Shown: piece after piece, positions 1-12,806 of the stretch
Layout: every line of letters starts with the position of its first letter
How positions within the stretch are numbered: position 1 is the first letter of the stretch
Source: Thamnidium elegans
Taxonomy: Eukaryota > Mucoromycota > Mucoromycetes > Mucorales > Mucoraceae
Direction of reading: 5' to 3'
DNA: 64,000 nt
Assembly (NCBI GenBank): GCA_025201345.1
Contig: JAIXMG010000015.1
Coordinates: 741,445-805,444 of the forward strand
The notes under the pieces: generated by a model
Database searches by the model: none
What the model saw: only the letters and a program-made list of their open reading frames with translations
Told to the model about the DNA's origin: nothing
Position numbers and translations under genes: made by a program

Positions 1-1312
1 ATTATTTTTATTTTTATCTACCCCTTTTATTTCTCCCACATTACGCTATAAACTAACCTGAAGAGTATGAAAAGGGAAATGTTTGTGCTTTGCTTAAAAA
101 GGTCCAGGTTGTTCTGATCATGTAACGGGAACCGGTCCACCGGTTTATCGGCTTGACCCTTTGTCGGTAGGTATGACTGGTGGAGGTAATTTGGTTCCGC
201 TTGCCAACTTTAAAAATCCTGAGATTTCCTTGTCTTTTTTTTTTTTCCAACTCCAACACAAGGGTTCCGGTTTTTATCAAGGTTACCCCTTTAGTATGAT
301 TAATAAAGTTCAAATAAAAAAAAAAGAATCTTATACTTTTTTTTTTATTTATTGTTCAAGTTTATATTACCAAGATACCTTTTTTTTTTTTTGTGTACCT
401 AAATATTATTAATAAATTTAATGTAACAAACTCAACAATTGATTTCGACTTGGCCAATGATTTATACATTTACCTTCTCGTCCTTCTCTTTTTTTTTTGT
501 CGCAAGTCTAGGTTAGGAACTGTTTCCTGACTTGGTAATATTTTATAAAAAAACGTTGACTTGCTACTATATTTTGTAATCTATTTTTTTTATTTTATTT
601 TTTTTGCAGGTCTAAAAAAATTATCTTGCCATCTTTTTTCACATTGATAAAACTTGACCTTCTTTTTTTTTATATCACGCGTTTCAACAGATCAGTTTTT
701 ATTTTTAGTCTTATTTCTGGATATAAAAAGGAAAGACTCTCCTTCATCTGGGCAGTGATATACTGATTAATTTATAACGAGTAATTATTAGAATACTTTA
801 TCCAAATATATCATTCTTCAAGGCTTATAGCTTATATTGTAGTTCTACTTATCCTCTAAATAATGTCAGTATGTAAACTATATCACGATGTAGCAAAGGT
901 ACGATAGGAAAAGCCGTCTTCAGATATACATATATATGCATACGTTATCTTTTAAACGAAGTAGATGGTTGAGTAACATCAACTGGAAGAATCTTGGTGG
1001 CGTTTAAACTAGACATGCGCGATGCTTTCAACAGGGTTTACTTTCGCCGCTTTAATTATATACTTTTTCGATTGCTACCGAACTTACATTTTAATTTATC
1101 TTATCTTCTTATTTCTGATCAAATCATCAACTCTGTAAAAAACTATTATTGACAAGAAACATCTAGTTTAAACACTGAATAAAATTTTATTTTCGAATAT
1201 ACTATATTTCTTAAGAATGTCTTTCAAAAAAAAAAAAAAAGATACGTATATCTGTAACTGTTACTTTAAATTGAATATTAGCTTCTAGGTAAAGCATTCG
1301 AGCCTTGGGTGT
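1..1312. other. Gene-poor AT-rich stretch
   Basis: No supportable gene. The stretch is AT-rich with many T and A runs. Short open frames at 53-313 (minus) and 161-412 (plus) overlap each other, are dominated by homopolymer translation and have no recognisable motif. A perfect 7-bp inverted repeat (AACCGGT, spacer CC, ACCGGTT) lies at 130-145. Confidence 0.6.
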
Positions 1313-1731
1313 TCAACCTCGGTCAACATCAATAGTAATATTTTGCAGCTTGGGTAATATGGCTTTAACGCTTACTAAATGTATTATCTGTACAAGAAAA
1401 TCACAAACGTGACAGTAATGAACCGGGATCAAGTTAGAACACATGAGAAGAAGTCTTCTAAATTGAACACCAACTATTGATGTGTTGGGCACGTATTGAC
1501 TTGTATATAACTCTATAGTTGTAATTTTTCGGACAAGTCAAACATATCCCCATAGAGCCTCCACAGATCGTGTTCATCGACACAAATGGTAAGACCAATA
1601 CTTAATAGTTGTCGCGTCACGATAGACCATGTTTTACAGACAAGCACATAAGTTCTGAGATTTATTTTCATATAGTAAGTTACTTCATCTTCAGGCAAAT
1701 AAATTTTCGAGTTGTATTCGATCACAAACAA
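1313..1731 (-). pseudogene. F-box/LRR-type gene relic
   Basis: Two adjacent frames together look like the start and an inner part of a fungal F-box/leucine-rich-repeat protein. The upstream frame (1513-1731) holds an F-box-like stretch with VLVCKTWSIV, then an amber stop at 1513-1515. A different frame, open from about 1517 down to a TGA at 1313-1315, continues with LRR-like text (RRLLLMCSNLIP, ILPKLQNITIDV). No ATG lies at the expected N terminus; the first Met is inside the F-box-like region. A frame change and lost start point to a decayed copy rather than a working gene. The family assignment rests on motif resemblance only, and the fragment is short, so a chance reading cannot be excluded. 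Confidence 0.4.
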
Positions 1732-1836
1732 ACAAACAAAAAAAGGGGTAGACAGTTATTATAAAAGAAGAACGTGTTTATTCTTAAAGACAAATAAAAA
1801 CAGGTATTATACGTAGGTATATATATAAAAAAAAAA

Positions 1837-4800
1837 TCAAGATGAACTATCTTTTTCAAATTTCTCTTTTGCAATTGTGAAAAGTTCTGAAAATTCTCCA
1901 CTTCTTTCGCACATTTGTCTGAAAATACCCCCTTCTTTCAAAATCAGCTCGTACGGCGTATCAAATTCTTTAACTTGACCCTGATCTAATACCAAAATAC
2001 GATCATAATCAGCTACTGTACGGATACGATGAGCGATACACAGTAAAGTTGAATCATTAAATTCTTGACGAATCGTTTCTTGTATTTGACGATCCGTGTC
2101 AAAATCTACAGACGAAGTAGCTTCATCCAATACAATCAGTGATGTCTTTTTAACTAGCGCACGAGCTAAAGCAATCAATTGCCTTTGACCTTGTGACCAA
2201 TTATTACCGTTTACAGTAACAGGAGAATCTAGCGAAATATTTTCAACAGATCCATCGTTTGATCTGACACCTGCTCCTTCGTGTATAGTATTTGGTTGAC
2301 TATCAATAAGATGAGACCGTTTCAAAGCACCCCAAAGAACTGCATCATCATATTCACCAAACGGATCTAAATTGGATCTTATTGTTCCCGAGAACAAAAC
2401 AGGATCTTGCGGAATAATAGTTAATCGAGATCGAAGGTCATCTAAACCGATTGTATAAATATCAACACCATCAATTAAAATTGTTCCTTCTTCAGGGTCC
2501 ATAAATCGAAACAAGGACAAGGCCAAAGTTGATTTACCAGATCCAGTTCTACCGACAATCCCCACTTTTTCTCTTGGTCTCGTCTTGAGTGATACATTTC
2601 TTAAAACGGCCGGACTATCTTCAGCATACTTCATAACCAAGTTTTTTATGTGAACTGTACCTGATTCAGGCCAAGAACTTCGTGGTGTTTTACCTGGAAT
2701 ATGAGTAGCGGGTTCTTCTTCGATATTCAGATACTCATGAACACGTTCAATAGCATTCATATTCATTTCATTGGCAGCGTACATGCGAACTACCCAAAGT
2801 ACATGATGAGTAAACGTTAAAGCATAACTTAAAGATAAACCAGCAAGACCAGGATTAACCCAATTTCTAGACATGACAAGAACTGTTCCAGTACAGAAAC
2901 TCACTAGAGATCCTAATAAATCCACACGGCAGTGAAGCCATCGATTAGTTGCCCACATCCAAATAAATGGTCTATTATTAGCGTCAATCCTCTTGAAGTT
3001 TTCTTCGACAAATCGACGTTGAGCTCCAAATGCTCGAATAGTAGCTACTCCAATAATAGTTTCATTGAATTGAACGTATATAGGACTACGAGAAACCGAG
3101 TTAAGACGTTTAAGGTCACGAGAAGAGTTTAAATAATATACACCCATTACTTTAAACATATAAGCAACAAAGACCCCAGGAATAATAAAAGCCGGTGTAA
3201 TAACAGAAACAAGTACAATAACATATATCGTAGCTACAACCGAATAAACAAGAAAAGATAAAGATGGCGCTACAGCTTGATCAATTGTTTCCAGATCCGA
3301 CGAAAATCTGTTCACAATGCGACCTACAGGAGTTGTATCAAAGAACCTGACCTTGGCACGAAGTACACTATTCAGTAGTTGCGAATGAATACGTTTAGAT
3401 GCTTTAAGTGATCCAGAAAATAGTACAAGAGATCGCATGGTAGTAAGAAACAAGGAAAGCATACCGATTGCAAAATAAATACCGAGATAGTAACCAACAT
3501 CTACGGCACTACCGTTCTTTATTTCCGTAACGAATTCTTTTACAGATTGAGGAATGATAAAAGCATACAATGACGTAGAAATGTGTTCATTGTAACCACT
3601 AAGGCGTGCTGTTACTGAAAACATGGTTCTAGTATGATTTGATACCGGCCCACTTGTTATTTGAGAGAAAACGCCCTTAACAGAGGTATAAGCAGAAGAC
3701 CATACTTTAATCCAATAATCTTGACCAAGAATAGAAGCTTGAGCTAAACAAAACAGTAAAATAACCGAGAACCAGAAAATAAGCCCACCAGAAGCTTTAT
3801 AATACGTTTTATAGACTTTTAATGAAACTCCACCTTCAGCTCGTATCTCGTCTTGCACAAGTTTTCCCGCGCCACTGGGTTTTACTTTATTACTAACCTT
3901 TGGGACCTTAGGAATGGGATTATCTTCAAAATCTTCATTATCTTCAGAATTACTTTGATCCGCCCAGCTATTTTTAGAAATTTCATCACCAAGTACACCA
4001 GTTTTAATTATATCTAATGGTGTACCAACAGCAGCCACAAGACCAGATTCTTCCAATACAACGACATAACTAGCGCTCTGTATACAAAGACTTACATGAT
4101 GCGTTACCAAAATAACCGTACGATCTCTCATATACTCACCCAACAGACAGAACTCATGCAAATGTTTTGCAGTATGTGCATCTACAGCGCTAAGACAATC
4201 ATCCAAAATAACCACCTTTGCTTGAGAGTATACAGCACGCGCAATGGCCACGCGTTGTTTCTGACCACCACTTAATGTAATACCCTTTTCGCCTACTTCG
4301 GTCGAATCACCAAATTCTAGAATCTCCAGGTCTCTTGTCAACGCAGTCATATGCAACACATTGTCGTATCGTTCCTTGTTAAATGGCAAACCAAATAAAA
4401 TGTTATCCCGAATACTAGCATTTTGTAACCAAGCCGTTTGCGCAACATACGCAATACCAGATACAGCACCACCAAGTTCAATCGACGGTGCATCGTCTCT
4501 ACGAGGTAAGATGGCCGATCCAGAAAGACAATATGTTTCACCTAGCAAACTAGCAAGCAGCGTTGATTTACCTGAACCAGTAGGCCCGCAAATAATAGAT
4601 AACTTACCCCAGGGAAATGAAAGGTTTAAGTTTCTAACATGAGGAATTTCAGCACCATCTTTGTTCCAACTAAACGAAGCATCATTAATAAATCCAATCC
4701 GAGTGGCTGAAATATAATTTTCGTCTGGTAACTTGATCTCTTCCTCCTGTAAGAACTTATCGATACGACTCAATGAAACATTGGCCTGCAAGATGAAGGA

Positions 4801-6885
4801 AGTGATCAAAGGTAATTCATCCAGGATAGTTTTAAAGTTATTGAATAAGGCTAAAGCCGTAAACGCAGTAGATGCAGTCAAGATAAACTCACGCGTATAA
4901 GAATAGAATACAGCCACCATAATTAAGACTGGGATTAAGAACCAAACATTACCCATCCACATAAACATATAAAGACGAGACCGAACAGCTTTTAACTCGG
5001 TGTCTCTAGCATCATTGACGCGATCTCTAAACTGGTTTTCCCAAGCAAAGAATTTGATAATACGTATAGCCGACAGTAACTCATCCATCAGACGAATTCG
5101 TTTATCAGTACAGGCCATTGCTTCGTGTTGAATCTTTTGGAATCTGCGACTTAACCAATACGTTAAAGGTTGTGAGATACATATAATAAGTATACCCCAT
5201 AGTGAGGCATGACCTAATAGTTTATATAAACTCCAAATACAAATTGAAATCTGAATAGGGAAGCAATATATATAAAACACGTAGGCAGTTAATTCTCCCA
5301 TCTTTTGTGCATCCACCGATAAAAGGTTATTGACATTTGCTTTTGGTTTATTGGTTTCTTTTTCTGCAGTCGCACCAGATTCATCTCGACGTCGTAACGA
5401 TTTAGCATACACCTCTCCAATCACAATAGACTGGATACGAATACCTAACGTACGACCAATATAAAGAGCCTGCTGGTAACATAAAGATTGGCCATTCGAA
5501 GTGATAAATAACCCCAACACATATAGAAAAGCCGTGGATACGGGTTCATTTTGAGCATTCGATTCAATAAACTTGATAATCTTGTTTAAAAAATAAGGTG
5601 GACCGAACATAAGAATAGACCAACCCAAACAGTACCAAAATTGAGTATATAATGGTTTCTTGAACGAAGATAATAAGCCCCAAACCACAGCCGATTTCTC
5701 CTGAAATCGATAAAGGGCAACTACATATTTAGCTCGGTTTTGAGTTGGTAGTTCTAAAAGGTCCATATCGTTTAATGTCATCAAGTTTCCTTTCTTCATC
5801 ATTTCGTTTACCCAAGAAAACATAAACTTGGAGTAAGTTGATGCCCATTTTTCTCCAGACATGACACGACCCTGTATATAATAAGATTAGTATTTGCATT
5901 TTTTGTTGCTATTGTTGCGTGTATATCTTACAGTATCTGTAACCACAGGTTTAGCGGGTCTATACCTTTCTTCATTCATAATAAAAACCAACATTACAAA
6001 ATTAATTGAACAAGTAATCATAATATATCGATACCTTTCATTAATAACGGATATATCATAAACGCGATAATACGAATAAATATTGATCAGCTGAATAACA
6101 AAATCTATCGAGTAGATAATATTGAGTTGACTACAGATCGAATCTGTAAGAGGTTTAAATGATTTGGCAAAAGACAAGGCAATATTGCAAGCAGCAAGTA
6201 GTGTTGCAAAAGACTGTACATATACATATGCAAACAATTAATAAATAGCATGTAGATCCCACTTATGTAATAAACATACCCAAAATACAATTCTTGTATA
6301 GTACATATGGACTATATCCTTATAAGTACCTTCCACTAGTTTATCTATGTCATCTGCATCATGCTTGTTTACAAGATGTAAAGTAGAATAAACAATGAAT
6401 ATCAATTGAGTTAACGATAATGAAACTCGTACACAATTGTACACAGACCATGGTTGACGAAGAATGGCAAATTTCTCCGGTGTAACCATAGTAGCGCAAG
6501 ATATATCCGAATTTCGGTCATTATCATCAGTGCCATATGTTTTAAAAGTTGACGTATGGATAGCCTGCTGTAGTTGTGAACGCGTACGAGATATTTGTTT
6601 TAAAAACAAGATGAGTAATGGTACTATAATTAAAACCGAGAATAGTATAGTATTCAAATACCTATTTATAAATTGAATTAATTAATCGGCTTTGTTCTTT
6701 TATTTATTAAGACGACTTACTTTTCTTTGTAACATGGGGTTATAGTATGTGTTTGCCATAGTTCCTATTTTATTTTTTATTTTTTTTGGTCATTGAGTTT
6801 ATAGAGATTCAAACTGAAAAAAAAGGTGCTAAAAAAAAGTTTAGTTACTTACCCAAATACTACAGGAACTTGCAGTAGTTGACAT
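1837..6885 (-). CDS. ABC transporter, ABCC/MRP family (full length with TMD0)
   Basis: Five exons: 6853-6885, 6721-6764, 6280-6661, 5932-6213, 1837-5871, joining in frame to about 1591 residues. The N-terminal exons encode a hydrophobic TMD0 region, followed by a membrane domain, NBD1, a second membrane domain and NBD2, the usual ABCC order. NBD1 has Walker A GPTGSGKST (about residue 675), signature LSGGQKQR, Walker B VVILDD and the VTHH switch histidine. NBD2 has Walker A GRTGSGKST (about residue 1355), signature WSQGQRQL, Walker B LIVLDE and the IAHR histidine. NBD1 has D where NBD2 has E after Walker B, a common ABCC asymmetry with a degenerate first site. Members of this family (Ycf1/MRP-like) export glutathione or other conjugates, often at the vacuole; the substrate here is unknown. 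The start codon in a tiny 33-nt first exon was chosen because all joins stay in frame and give a typical ABCC N terminus. Confidence 0.93.
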
Positions 6886-7469
6886 TTTATGTTACTTTTT
6901 TTTTTCTTTTATTAACGAGAAAGAAAGATAAAAGAAGGGACAAAGAATGAAGGAGAGAAAAGGGACAAACTTTTTATATATATGCGCTCAGTGTATCACA
7001 ATGCACCTGAACATATATTTGAGAAAACATTCAGCCGATTCAAACTACGCGCTAAATTGGTGAAAATGCGTGCATTAAAGACGTTACTACAAGGCATATG
7101 TACATGATAAAACACGTAGTTTTCTTTTCTTCTTCTTTTTCTTTTTCTTTGCGCAACCAGTTTATATTGAATAGCTTTTATCCATTGTTTTGGTTGGTTA
7201 TATTTAATGTCGAACAATAAGATTACAATAGTTTAATGATATACATATTTGTTTTATAGATATACGAGACGGGTATATCAGTATCAGTAACTTTTTATAT
7301 CAAAAATCGATAATATTTTTGTTTTCCCTCTTAAAAAATATAACAACATTAATAATCACTTCCTTTGCAATTACTGCATAAACCCGTGTCTCGGAAATCC
7401 GAATAGCCGGAAGATTTATATTAAGAATCTAAGTTTTTTTCTTTATTATAGTATATGTATATATATATT
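6886..7469. other. Intergenic, ABCC promoter side
   Basis: Between the ABCC start codon and the stop codon of the next minus-strand gene. AT-rich, with T runs and short TA repeats. The 73-codon open frame at 6996-7217 has no recognisable motif. Nothing else supportable. Confidence 0.5.
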
Positions 7470-9122
7470 TTAATCCTTTTTTACAAGTTCGTCCTTCTTT
7501 ACTGGGTTAATAACGAATCTCCATAATGGGAAGAAGACAAACAAGATGGAGAATACAATAGACCAACCAACCTTAACAACCGTTGGAGCACTAGCGTGAA
7601 ATTCATTTTCAGCAAACTTTAAACAAATCAAAGTTTCAGTCATGATATTAAAAATAAGTAACCAAGCATGGGGTCCCATACGTCTACAGTTGCTATCGGA
7701 TATGTATTGGTATACGTCTCTAGCACCAGGAAGTGCAAAGAGGAAGAGAAGGATCAAACGGTAAGTGTTGATAGGATGCTCTGGTGGAACCCAAAGAAGG
7801 TATTTAAGGTAGAAACAATTCAACTCGCATTGTAAGAACTACATAACAAAATAGTTCTTTAGCGTCTCTCTCTCTCTCTCTTTCTCGCTTTATAACCCTT
7901 TTCTATGTTTTTTTTTTAACTTACCACAATCAATAAAAGAACAGTACCAAAGTAGTTCTTGGGAGTACTGGTAGTCTTCCATTCAAAGGCTGTCCACTCA
8001 CGAGGTGTGAATTGTTGAACAGCACGTTTAGCCTTACCACGTAATGATTTGATTTGTTTAAATCCAACCCAAGAATATTGCTAATTTAGAAATTGGTTAG
8101 CTTACAAAAAAAAAAAAGAAAGAAAAAAAAAGAGGTTATTCGTGTTACCTTGACAGAAAAGTATTGACAGAATTTCATGCCAACAGCAATACCTAACCAG
8201 TTGCATACTAATACATCGAGAATCCACTATTTACAAGAAATATTAGCTAACTGAAAACTTTTTTGTTTGTTATATAATCTTTTCACTCACATGATCCCAC
8301 CAACATTCAGCAAAGTTATTCAGCTGATGTTCTAAAGAGTATTCACATAATTCAAATGCAATAGAAATAATCCAACAGAACCAGTAATCACGAAGAATTA
8401 AAGATTTACCAAACCAACCGAGAGCATGCGCAATAACGAAAATATCAAGTTGAGCCTACACTAAAGCGTTAAAATACTAATAAAGATATATAATATGTAC
8501 ACATGGCTCTTACCAAAACGTTGTCTTTAGTCAAATCACAAGCACCGGCATAAGATCTTTCAGGTAACTGGATACCTAAAGTGGGATCATAATATTTCAT
8601 AAATTGACGAGCATCATCTTTATTCTAAAAACAGAGAAATGACGTTTTTGTTAGTGCAATTATGTAATTAATATATAAAAAAAAGCTTACCAAAAATAAT
8701 AAAAACACAAGGCATAATTGATAAAGAACACTTAAACTAAGTACAGCTCTCCAAATAGGTTTACTGGGACGAACAAAAGGACCGTCGGGAAATTGAAGCA
8801 TACCGATAAACACAAAACATGCAACAGCAGCCAAAAGACCTAATTTAATACTATCGGCAGTATTTTCATAATTTGATCTGGTAGCAGCATAAAACATTAA
8901 AGCCAATAAAATGACCAACGCAGTTAATGTATGAGGATGAACTATAATAAACAAGGTTCCATGAGTTGACATATTAACCCAAACTCCGAAATATACATAA
9001 TAATAAAAAGTTTTTCAAGTCATTCAATAATACTTACAGATTTCTTCATCAAGAATAGTTGTATTCTTTTCTATAGGCTTTTCAGCCACGACAACGGGTT
9101 TAGAACCTTCACTTTTTGTCAT
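7470..9122 (-). CDS. Phosphatidylserine synthase, base-exchange (PTDSS) type
   Basis: Seven exons (9038-9122, 8691-8983, 8514-8624, 8291-8455, 8149-8226, 7925-8080, 7470-7838) join in frame to 418 residues, near the size of animal PTDSS1/2. Family hallmarks occur in the right order: [13 protein letters not shown], then [44 protein letters not shown] across an exon junction, and [18 protein letters not shown]. Several hydrophobic segments fit a polytopic ER membrane protein. Animal homologues swap the choline or ethanolamine head group of a phospholipid for serine. This differs from the CDP-diacylglycerol-dependent Cho1 enzyme of yeasts, so the gene suggests a base-exchange route to phosphatidylserine here. 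The C terminus is lysine-rich ([12 protein letters not shown]), possibly an ER-retention feature. Activity is inferred from family membership only. Confidence 0.88.
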
Positions 9123-9364
9123 GATTTATTTGTTTGTTGTATAAGGCGAGGCCCTTCTTTTTTGTTGTTCAAGATTGTTATAGAAAGACGTGTATAACTA
9201 AAAAGTCAATGGGTAAAAGAAAAAAGGGTAATTTACAGTTGCACTTTTTTTATATAGGTTTAAAAAAAAAGAAGAGACTAGGTATAAAAGAGGAAGGGGA
9301 AATCAAGAAAAAAAAAAGGTTTTCTCTTTTTTAAAAAAAAAATGTGACGATGAAAAAATTTATT

Positions 9365-11130
9365 TTAAATTTGTCCCTTTATGTCGACCTTATTATAAGT
9401 TTTGCTTTGAGCCAGCAAGATGGGTAAAGCAGCCTTTGTGTCAAATATACCATCTTTGTTTTTACTCATCACTTGCTTAACACCATGTTCCCTCAAGAAT
9501 TTAGCTAATAATTTAATCGAATCAAATGACAGCTCCTTAGCAACGAAAGAAAGTGAAACACCCATCTTGTAACTATGGATACGTTAGTATATATTCCAAC
9601 TCTTTTTTTTTTTCGTTTCTACTTACGCTTTACACATCACAATCAATGCATCCACTCTTTCTCTTCCAACAAATTGATCCAGTAAATAACCACCCATATT
9701 TGGTGCAGTTTCGTATAATTTAAAAAAATTATGATAATTTCCTTTAGCCAATGAAGAACGAATCATTAATGCATGTTGAACACACGGAGCATGATTGTCC
9801 ATTCCCACATCACACATTTCCTCCAACATGGCATTGATATCTGATTGGTTTTGCGAAAATAACATGTATAAAATTCGATATGCCAAAAACTCATCTTCAC
9901 ATCCAGGAATATTTTGTTCGTACAAGTATTTTAATTGTGTTTGGCATTGATTGTATTCACCAATATCTCCCTATTAAAAAAAAAAAAAAAAAAAAAATAA
10001 GCACGTATTCCATATGCTCTATATATTGTTGTTTTTTTTTTTACCTTTTCTAACGCGATTCGAGCATGAGTTTCATACACTTTAACTGTGAACTCGTTTC
10101 GAATCCTTTGTACCTGAACATCTGATACATTAGAGCTCATGACTTTTTTTTTTCCTTATCTTTTTTTTCCTTTTACTTACAGTTAAATCTTGTCTCATAG
10201 ATTTAAATTGCTCACAGATATAAGAATAATTCGCCTCCTCTCTCCATTTTACTTTAAGCATTTTAAACGCTCTTTTCAAAATATTTAATGGGCGTACTGT
10301 GGCAGGGTCGGCAGCCTATCAAAAAGAATTAATCATTTTTCAAGTCATTCCTTTTTCTCCCTTTACATATACTTACAGAGGTTAAACGAAAGTATGGTTT
10401 TTCCAATGCTACACTTGTCCCTACAATCACTGTATTCCTAACAGTTTCCGCATCATTATCCCAAACGATAGGGGTATATTTCTTTTTCTTTTTAAGAATT
10501 GGCGCAGGAGCACGAGCAGGCGCGTCGTTTTGAAAACGCATTGCTCTCAGTTGTCTCTTTTTTTCTTCTATTGGAGTCAATTCAATATTCCCCAACTTGG
10601 AAACAATCGTTTTTGCCCTAGTTTTATTCTTTTTTTTTTAATACGCATATCTTCATCTTTTTTTTTAAAAAAAAAAAACTTACTTTTTGTGGAATAGAGT
10701 GGATGCATTGGGATTGTTTGTATCTTCACAAGCACTACGGTAAGGGAAGGGTGTAAGTAGGGCTATACAGATATTTTTTTAATAAAAAAAAACTCTCTCT
10801 ACCTAGGTAAATCACGCTCGTTCCAATCAATCAGCTCGGTCATATTGGTTCTTTCTGCTTGCGTGATAATACTTTTTAATTGAGATTCTAGCAATGTCTT
10901 TTTTTCTGGTAAACAATTAGCGAATGCGTTTGCTACATACTCACTTTTTTTTTTTATAGTAACAAAAAAACAGGCAATTAGTTGTCTCGAATATACGATT
11001 AAAAAAGGCAATATCGTTTTTACTTTAAGGCTGAAGAAGTTTTTTTTTCTTGTATAGGTTTAGATTTAGAAACAACTGCTTGCTTCTTCTTTCCACTTTT
11101 TACGCTAATAAATTGAGGTGTTCTGTCCAT
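9365..11130 (-). CDS. SAC3/GANP-family protein, THP3/LENG8 type
   Basis: Eight exons (11024-11130, 10803-10943, 10684-10734, 10377-10617, 10181-10315, 10045-10113, 9627-9970, 9365-9572) give 431 residues. The C-terminal half carries the SAC3/GANP helical-repeat plus winged-helix module: WREEANYSYICEQFKSMRQD, then EFTVKVYETHARIALEKGD, QCQTQLKYLYEQNIPG, FLAYRILYMLF, and MGGYLLDQFVGRERVDAL. These match the LENG8/Thp3 branch rather than Sac3 itself. Thp3 works with Csn12 and Sem1 in transcription elongation and mRNA processing in yeast; nuclear mRNA metabolism is therefore the likely role, by inference. The N terminus is short, basic and probably disordered, with a smaller conserved part around YVANAFANCLPE. 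The exon 2-3 join uses a GTAGAG donor and is the least certain junction. A longer N terminus with further upstream exons is possible. Confidence 0.85.
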
Positions 11131-11871
11131 TATATATAGTACAGAACCTAAAACAATGCCCTGTTAGTTATTTTTTTTAGTTAGTTAAATGTACCTGAGA
11201 GTCTTTCTTTTCTTTTTTTTTTAAAAAAAAAAGATGCTAGTAGATCAAAAAGGACGTGATCAAAAAAAAAAGAGAAATATATATAAAAAAAGATTTTTGT
11301 TTATTACCAAAATTTTTGAATGTGTGCTACTTGAAACTTGTCAGTTTTTGATATATAAAAAAAGTAGCTGGGGGTAGGGGAGAAACATCGAATAGCGTTA
11401 GATATTATGTCGTTTAATATGCAACCGAAATAAATAAAATATTTGACGTATTGTATTAATTAATTGGATACGCCATAATAATGCCACTCTCTTACAGCAC
11501 CCACCACTTTGTTTCAGACCGACTCCGCCTACTATCTTCCTTTCGAATCGCAAGATGTGATAAAAACTTTGTGCCCATATAAAAAAACTTTCATGACGAG
11601 TTAATATGCCGAGCATATAACTATAGAAACAGGTCGATAATCATAGTAACAAGTAACTATATCAACATGACAGAAACAAAAGCTTTACCAAGAGTAACGA
11701 AATACATCAACGCCGGATGTACGTTTTACCCAATCAAAAGAAGAAACTTTTTTTTTCAACCCGGACTTTTAACAAATGCACTTTTTTTTTGCTCCCAGGA
11801 TGGGGGAAAGTAAAGAGCGATTAAATCAATAATATTGGACTCTCTCTCAACTTCTTCGTTCATTAATCAGT
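11131..11871. other. Divergent promoter region between SAC3-like gene and RPS26
   Basis: Lies between two divergently transcribed genes. The last 40 bases before the RPS26 start are pyrimidine-rich (CTCTCTCTCAACTTCTTCG, then a CATTAATCAG stretch), as expected near a ribosomal-protein transcription start. The 72-codon open frame at 11398-11616 (minus) lacks any recognisable motif. A T10A10 tract lies at 11213-11232. Confidence 0.55.
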
Positions 11872-12617
11872 ATGGTACGTTTAAAAGGGAAAAAAATACA
11901 TGGCTTTTTTTTTGTATATGCATGGGCAACACAACACAACTAGAAAAAAAAAAGAATATGGATTGAAATTATAAATGGATGGATGGATGGATAAAAGAGG
12001 ACGATACGATTTTTTTTTTGTAGAGTTGGATTTTTTTTTGTTTTTTTGTTGTTGTTGTTATTGCCCTTGTTTTTTTTTTAAAAAAAAAAAAGAAGCCGTG
12101 TTGTTATACAGCGAAATAAATGAACAGAATGTTAATTTGTTCTCGTTTATTAGACTTGCAAGAGAAGAAATAACGGACGTAACAAGCACGGTCGTGGTCA
12201 CAACAAGGTTGTTCGTTGTATCAACTGTTTCCGTTGTGTCCCCAAGGATAAGGCTATTAAGAGATTCACCATCCGTAACATGGTTGAAGCTGCCGCCGTT
12301 CGTGATCTCCAAGAAGCCTCCATCTATGAGGGTAAGTTTTATCATTTTTTTTTGAAAAAAAAAAGGCCATGAGCTAAAGACATTTTTTTTATTCTGTAGA
12401 ATATGCCATCCCCAAGTTGTACGTCAAGCTCCACTACTGTATCTCTTGTGCTATTCACGCTCGTGTTGTCCGTGTTCGTTCCGCTGTTAACCGTAAGAAC
12501 CGTCTTCCTCCTCCCAGATTCAGATTCCAAAAGGTAAAATAAAAATACATGTATTTTTGTGTATCTAAAAGCAATTTATACTAACTTTTTTTTTTCTAAT
12601 AGACTGCCAACAAATAA
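11872..12617 (+). CDS. RPS26: 40S ribosomal protein S26 (eS26)
   Basis: Four exons: 11872-11874 (only the ATG), 12154-12331, 12400-12533 and 12603-12617, giving 109 residues, a normal eS26 length. The protein is recognisable throughout: [14 protein letters not shown] at the N terminus, the zinc-binding cysteines of [15 protein letters not shown], the invariant [37 protein letters not shown] with the second Cys pair, and the basic [10 protein letters not shown] tail. eS26 sits at the mRNA exit channel of the small subunit and contacts the Kozak region of mRNA. The first intron is about 280 bp, starts immediately after the ATG with GTACGT, and contains a T10A12 tract; such early introns are common in ribosomal protein genes. 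Coding sequence is less AT-biased than the neighbours, typical of highly expressed genes. Confidence 0.96.
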
Positions 12618-12806
12618 ATTTTGTCATCTTTTTAAACTGAAATAAAAAAAAGGAGGTTGTGTTTTTGCACTTTTTAACTTTTTATACATATAAACGTGTG
12701 TTTCCATAAATTGTATCCTTTTTTTTTTAAGTATGTAATTGGACCCTAGAAAGTCTTTTTTTTTTTTGAGAAGGGGTGGGGTTTTTTATTCGATTTTTTT
12801 ATACAT

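Noticed and set aside
11398..11616. 72-codon minus-strand frame upstream of RPS26
   Set aside because: No motif, no homologous texture, lies in a divergent promoter.
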